Shown here one piece after another: positions 12,183 to 13,952 of a stretch of 13,952 bases of DNA; position 1 is the first letter of the stretch; each line of letters begins with the position of its first letter. Below the pieces are notes generated by a model, which saw only the letters and a program-made list of their open reading frames with translations, was not told where the DNA came from and did not search any database. The DNA is from an uncultured Kiloniellales bacterium. GTDB lineage: Bacteria; Pseudomonadota; Alphaproteobacteria; Kiloniellales; JAKSDN01. A program made the translations under genes and the position numbers. The stretch is taken from positions 1 to 13,952 of the forward strand of contig CALJXB010000035.1 of the NCBI GenBank assembly GCA_937974415.1, given 5' to 3'.

Positions 12183-13085
12183 ATGACCGACCCCTATAAG
12201 GTCTTGGGCGTTTCGAAGTCCGCCACTGCGGAGGAGGTCAAGGCCGCCTACCGCAAGCTCGCCAAGAAGCTGCATCCCGACCTCAACCCGGGCGATGCGG
12301 ACGTCGAGCGACGCTTCAAGGAGGTTTCCCACGCCTACGGCATCGTGGGCGATGCGGAGAAGCGCAAGCGCTTCGACCGCGGCGAGATCGACGCCAGCGG
12401 CCAGGAAACGGCCCCGGCCGGCGCCGGCTTCTATCGCAGCTATGCCGGCGGCGACCAAGGGGCCAAGTACCGCCACTACGAATTCGGGCCCGAGGTCGAC
12501 GTCCAGGACATCTTCTCGGATCTCTTCGGCCAGCAGCCGCCACGCCGCGGCGCCGACGTCTCCTATGGGGTGAAGGTGGATTTCCTGGAAGCGGCCCTCG
12601 GCGCGAAGAAGCGGGTGCGCCTCGCCGACGGCAAGACCCTGGACATCACCCTCAAGCCGGGCACCGAAGACGGCCAAACCCTCAGGCTGAAAGGCCAGGG
12701 GCAGGCCGGACGAAATGGGGCGCCGGCGGGCGACGCCCTCATACGCGTCCAGGTCGGCACTCATCGCACCTTCGTCCGCAAGGGTCGGGACATTCACCTG
12801 GAGCTGCCGATCACCTTGAAGGAAGCGGTGCTCGGCGCCTCGGTTCCGGTCCCGACGATCCACGGCAAGGTCGCCCTCAAGGTGCCGGCGGGGGCGAACA
12901 GCGGCCAGACCCTGCGCTTGAGGGGCAAGGGCCTGCCGGCCGACGGCGGGAAGCCCGCCGGGGACCAACTGGTCACGCTGACCCTGGTGCTGCCGGAAAA
13001 GCCCGATGCGGCGCTCGAGGAGTTCGTGCAAAACTGGGAGGGTGGCGACGAACAGGATCCCCGGCGCAAGGCCGGGCTCGCCTGA
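12183..13085 (+). CDS. cbpA: J-domain co-chaperone, CbpA-like (DnaJ without zinc finger)
   Basis: The 300-residue co-chaperone stimulates DnaK ATPase and delivers substrates. The J domain spans residues 3-70, with H-P-D at 31-33. A Gly/Ala-rich and aromatic linker follows (about 75-115), including D-I-F-S-D-L-F-G. The two beta-barrel C-terminal substrate-binding domains run from about 125 to 285. The Cys-rich zinc-finger region of DnaJ is absent, which defines the CbpA class. The length matches E. coli CbpA (about 306). There is no Shine-Dalgarno sequence before the ATG. The gene for its modulator CbpM follows after 17 bases, as in the enterobacterial cbpAM pair, which strongly supports the assignment. 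Confidence 0.93.
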   Translation: MTDPYKVLGVSKSATAEEVKAAYRKLAKKLHPDLNPGDADVERRFKEVSHAYGIVGDAEKRKRFDRGEIDASGQETAPAGAGFYRSYAGGDQGAKYRHYEFGPEVDVQDIFSDLFGQQPPRRGADVSYGVKVDFLEAALGAKKRVRLADGKTLDITLKPGTEDGQTLRLKGQGQAGRNGAPAGDALIRVQVGTHRTFVRKGRDIHLELPITLKEAVLGASVPVPTIHGKVALKVPAGANSGQTLRLRGKGLPADGGKPAGDQLVTLTLVLPEKPDAALEEFVQNWEGGDEQDPRRKAGLA

Positions 13086-13102
13086 AGGGGACAAGGCACG
13101 CC

Positions 13103-13435
13103 ATGATCTGGACCTTTCAACAGGTCGTTATGGAGATGGAAGTCAGCGAGGGCGAGGTGACCCGCTGGATCGAGCAGAGCTGGGTCCTGCCGGTCGAAGA
13201 GGACGGCAAGCTGCTATTCGACGACATCGACCGCGCGCGCATCCAACTGATCGTGGAACTGCGCCGCGACCTGGAGGTCAACGAAGAGGCCATCCCGGTG
13301 GTGCTGCGGCTGCTCGACCAGGTCTACGGCCTGCGCCGCACCCTCGACGAGCTGCGGCTGGGAATCCAGGGCCTGTCGGAGGCCTCGCGGGCCGAACTCG
13401 AGGCGATCCTCGCGCAAACCCGGAAGCCAAGCTGA
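13103..13435 (+). CDS. cbpM: Chaperone modulator CbpM
   Basis: The 110-residue protein belongs to the CbpM family, which has a MerR-like N-terminal fold. In E. coli, CbpM binds the J domain of CbpA and blocks its interaction with DnaK. An N-terminal winged-helix-like part (about 1-65) includes V-S-E-G-E-V-T-R-W-I-E and F-D-D-I-D-R-A-R-I-Q-L-I-V-E-L. A C-terminal coiled helix follows, with L-R-R-T-L-D-E-L near 80-87. Length matches the family (about 100). AAGGGGA lies about 11 bases before the ATG at 13103. It follows cbpA in the same operon and converges with the YihY/BrkB gene, with 14 bases between the two stops. Confidence 0.9.
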   Translation: MIWTFQQVVMEMEVSEGEVTRWIEQSWVLPVEEDGKLLFDDIDRARIQLIVELRRDLEVNEEAIPVVLRLLDQVYGLRRTLDELRLGIQGLSEASRAELEAILAQTRKPS

Positions 13436-13449
13436 TCAGGACACGCCGA

Positions 13450-13952
13450 TTACTGGGCCTGCGGCTTCGGATCGGGCAGCAGCTGTTCAAGGCTGCGCGC
13501 GCGCAGCTCCGCGCCGCTCCCGGAGAAATCTTCGAGGACGCCGCGCACTGGCTCGGGCCAGCCCTCTCCCGGTTCGAAGGACAGGCCAAGGACCCGGACC
13601 AGATCGTCCAGGCTCACCGTCGCTAAATCACGGCTGAGCAGCCAGCGTCCGCCGCTGCGCGCCACGATGCGGGCCCGCCGGAGGGCGCGCAGTACGTGAT
13701 CCAGTTCCTCCAAGGTCGCCGGCAGGCCCCGGGCGAGGGTCCTTTCGCGCAGCACCCGGCCGTCGCGATTGGCGCCCCTGAGCCGCATCAAGAGCGACAA
13801 GGCGAGGGCCAGCTCGGCGCCGGGCTCCCCGCCCCGGCGCTGGCGCTGCTGGGCGGCCCGCCATTCCGGCAAGGCGGCCGCCAGCTCGGCGCCGAAGATG
13901 ACGGCAGCCCAGGAGAAGTACATCCACAGCAGGAAGATCGGAATGGCAGCCA
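13450..13952 (-). CDS. YihY/virulence factor BrkB family membrane protein, C-terminal part
   Basis: The gene is cut by the right edge; its N-terminal part lies beyond 13952. The visible frame opens with the last membrane helix, I-P-I-F-L-L-W-M-Y-F-S-W, followed by the family hallmark G-A-E-L. Family members have six membrane helices and were once misnamed ribonuclease BN. After the helix the protein continues for about 140 soluble residues, including a winged-helix-like stretch (about 75-120 from the first visible Met). A small C-terminal domain of this kind is present in many members. Role unknown in most bacteria. The reading frame crosses the Met at 13923 without a break, so that Met is not the start. 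Convergent with cbpM. Confidence 0.88.
   Translation of the reverse strand, partial: AAIPIFLLWMYFSWAAVIFGAELAAALPEWRAAQQRQRRGGEPGAELALALSLLMRLRGANRDGRVLRERTLARGLPATLEELDHVLRALRRARIVARSGGRWLLSRDLATVSLDDLVRVLGLSFEPGEGWPEPVRGVLEDFSGSGAELRARSLEQLLPDPKPQAQ

Noticed and set aside
12024..13094. 356-codon minus-strand frame across cbpA
   Set aside because: The plus strand encodes an unmistakable J-domain protein; this frame is its mirror.
1..13952. CRISPR array, insertion sequence or prophage genes
   Set aside because: No regularly spaced direct repeats, transposase or phage-type proteins were seen on either strand.

Overview
The window reads as chromosome of a high-GC alphaproteobacterium. I cannot name the genus. 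Pointers are a rickettsial-17-kDa-antigen-type lipoprotein, a LysR/DUF1127 pair, a cbpA-cbpM pair, an orphan Flp-type pilin, a TRAP transporter with a Tat-exported binding protein, and CRP/FNR-type palindromes. Lines I counted by hand are 67-72% GC in the backbone (4501-4560, 12661-12720) and 57% inside the TRAP genes (6301-6360, 7081-7140).

Layout. 1-1327 (+): a small helical protein behind an FNR-like box, then an AEC-family membrane transporter. 1347-2095 (-): a glyoxalase I and a DUF1127 protein. 2096-2232 is a compact divergent control region with two perfect dyads. It faces a GcvA-like LysR regulator at 2233-3156 (+). 3270-3638 (+): a 26-codon membrane micro-ORF and, in the same frame, an Flp-type pilin with an unusual Gly/Asn-rich, Cys-terminated tail. 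3648-5051 (-): a two-TM protein with a possible PH-like domain and an SDR oxidoreductase.

5305-8712 (+) is a lower-GC block. It holds a truncated N-formylglutamate-amidohydrolase-like fragment whose stop overlaps the GTG start of a TRAP small permease, then the large permease and the binding protein. It closes with a strong intrinsic terminator. The binding protein appears to lack the arginine that usually clamps the substrate carboxylate. The block looks like a transferred or rearranged catabolic cluster that lost its enzyme.

8740-11294 (-): a tandem universal stress protein behind a perfect FNR/FixK-type palindrome, then a pdxH-fieF-like pair (PLP synthesis and cation efflux). 11630-13435 (+): a glycine-zipper lipoprotein and the co-chaperone pair cbpA-cbpM. 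13450-13952 (-): the C-terminal part of a YihY/BrkB membrane protein, cut by the window edge.

No CRISPR array, phage, IS element, RNA gene or clear defence system is visible. Most genes belong to known families. The least ordinary signals are the pilin unit, the FGase-TRAP junction, the altered TRAP binding-protein motif and the LysR/DUF1127 control region.
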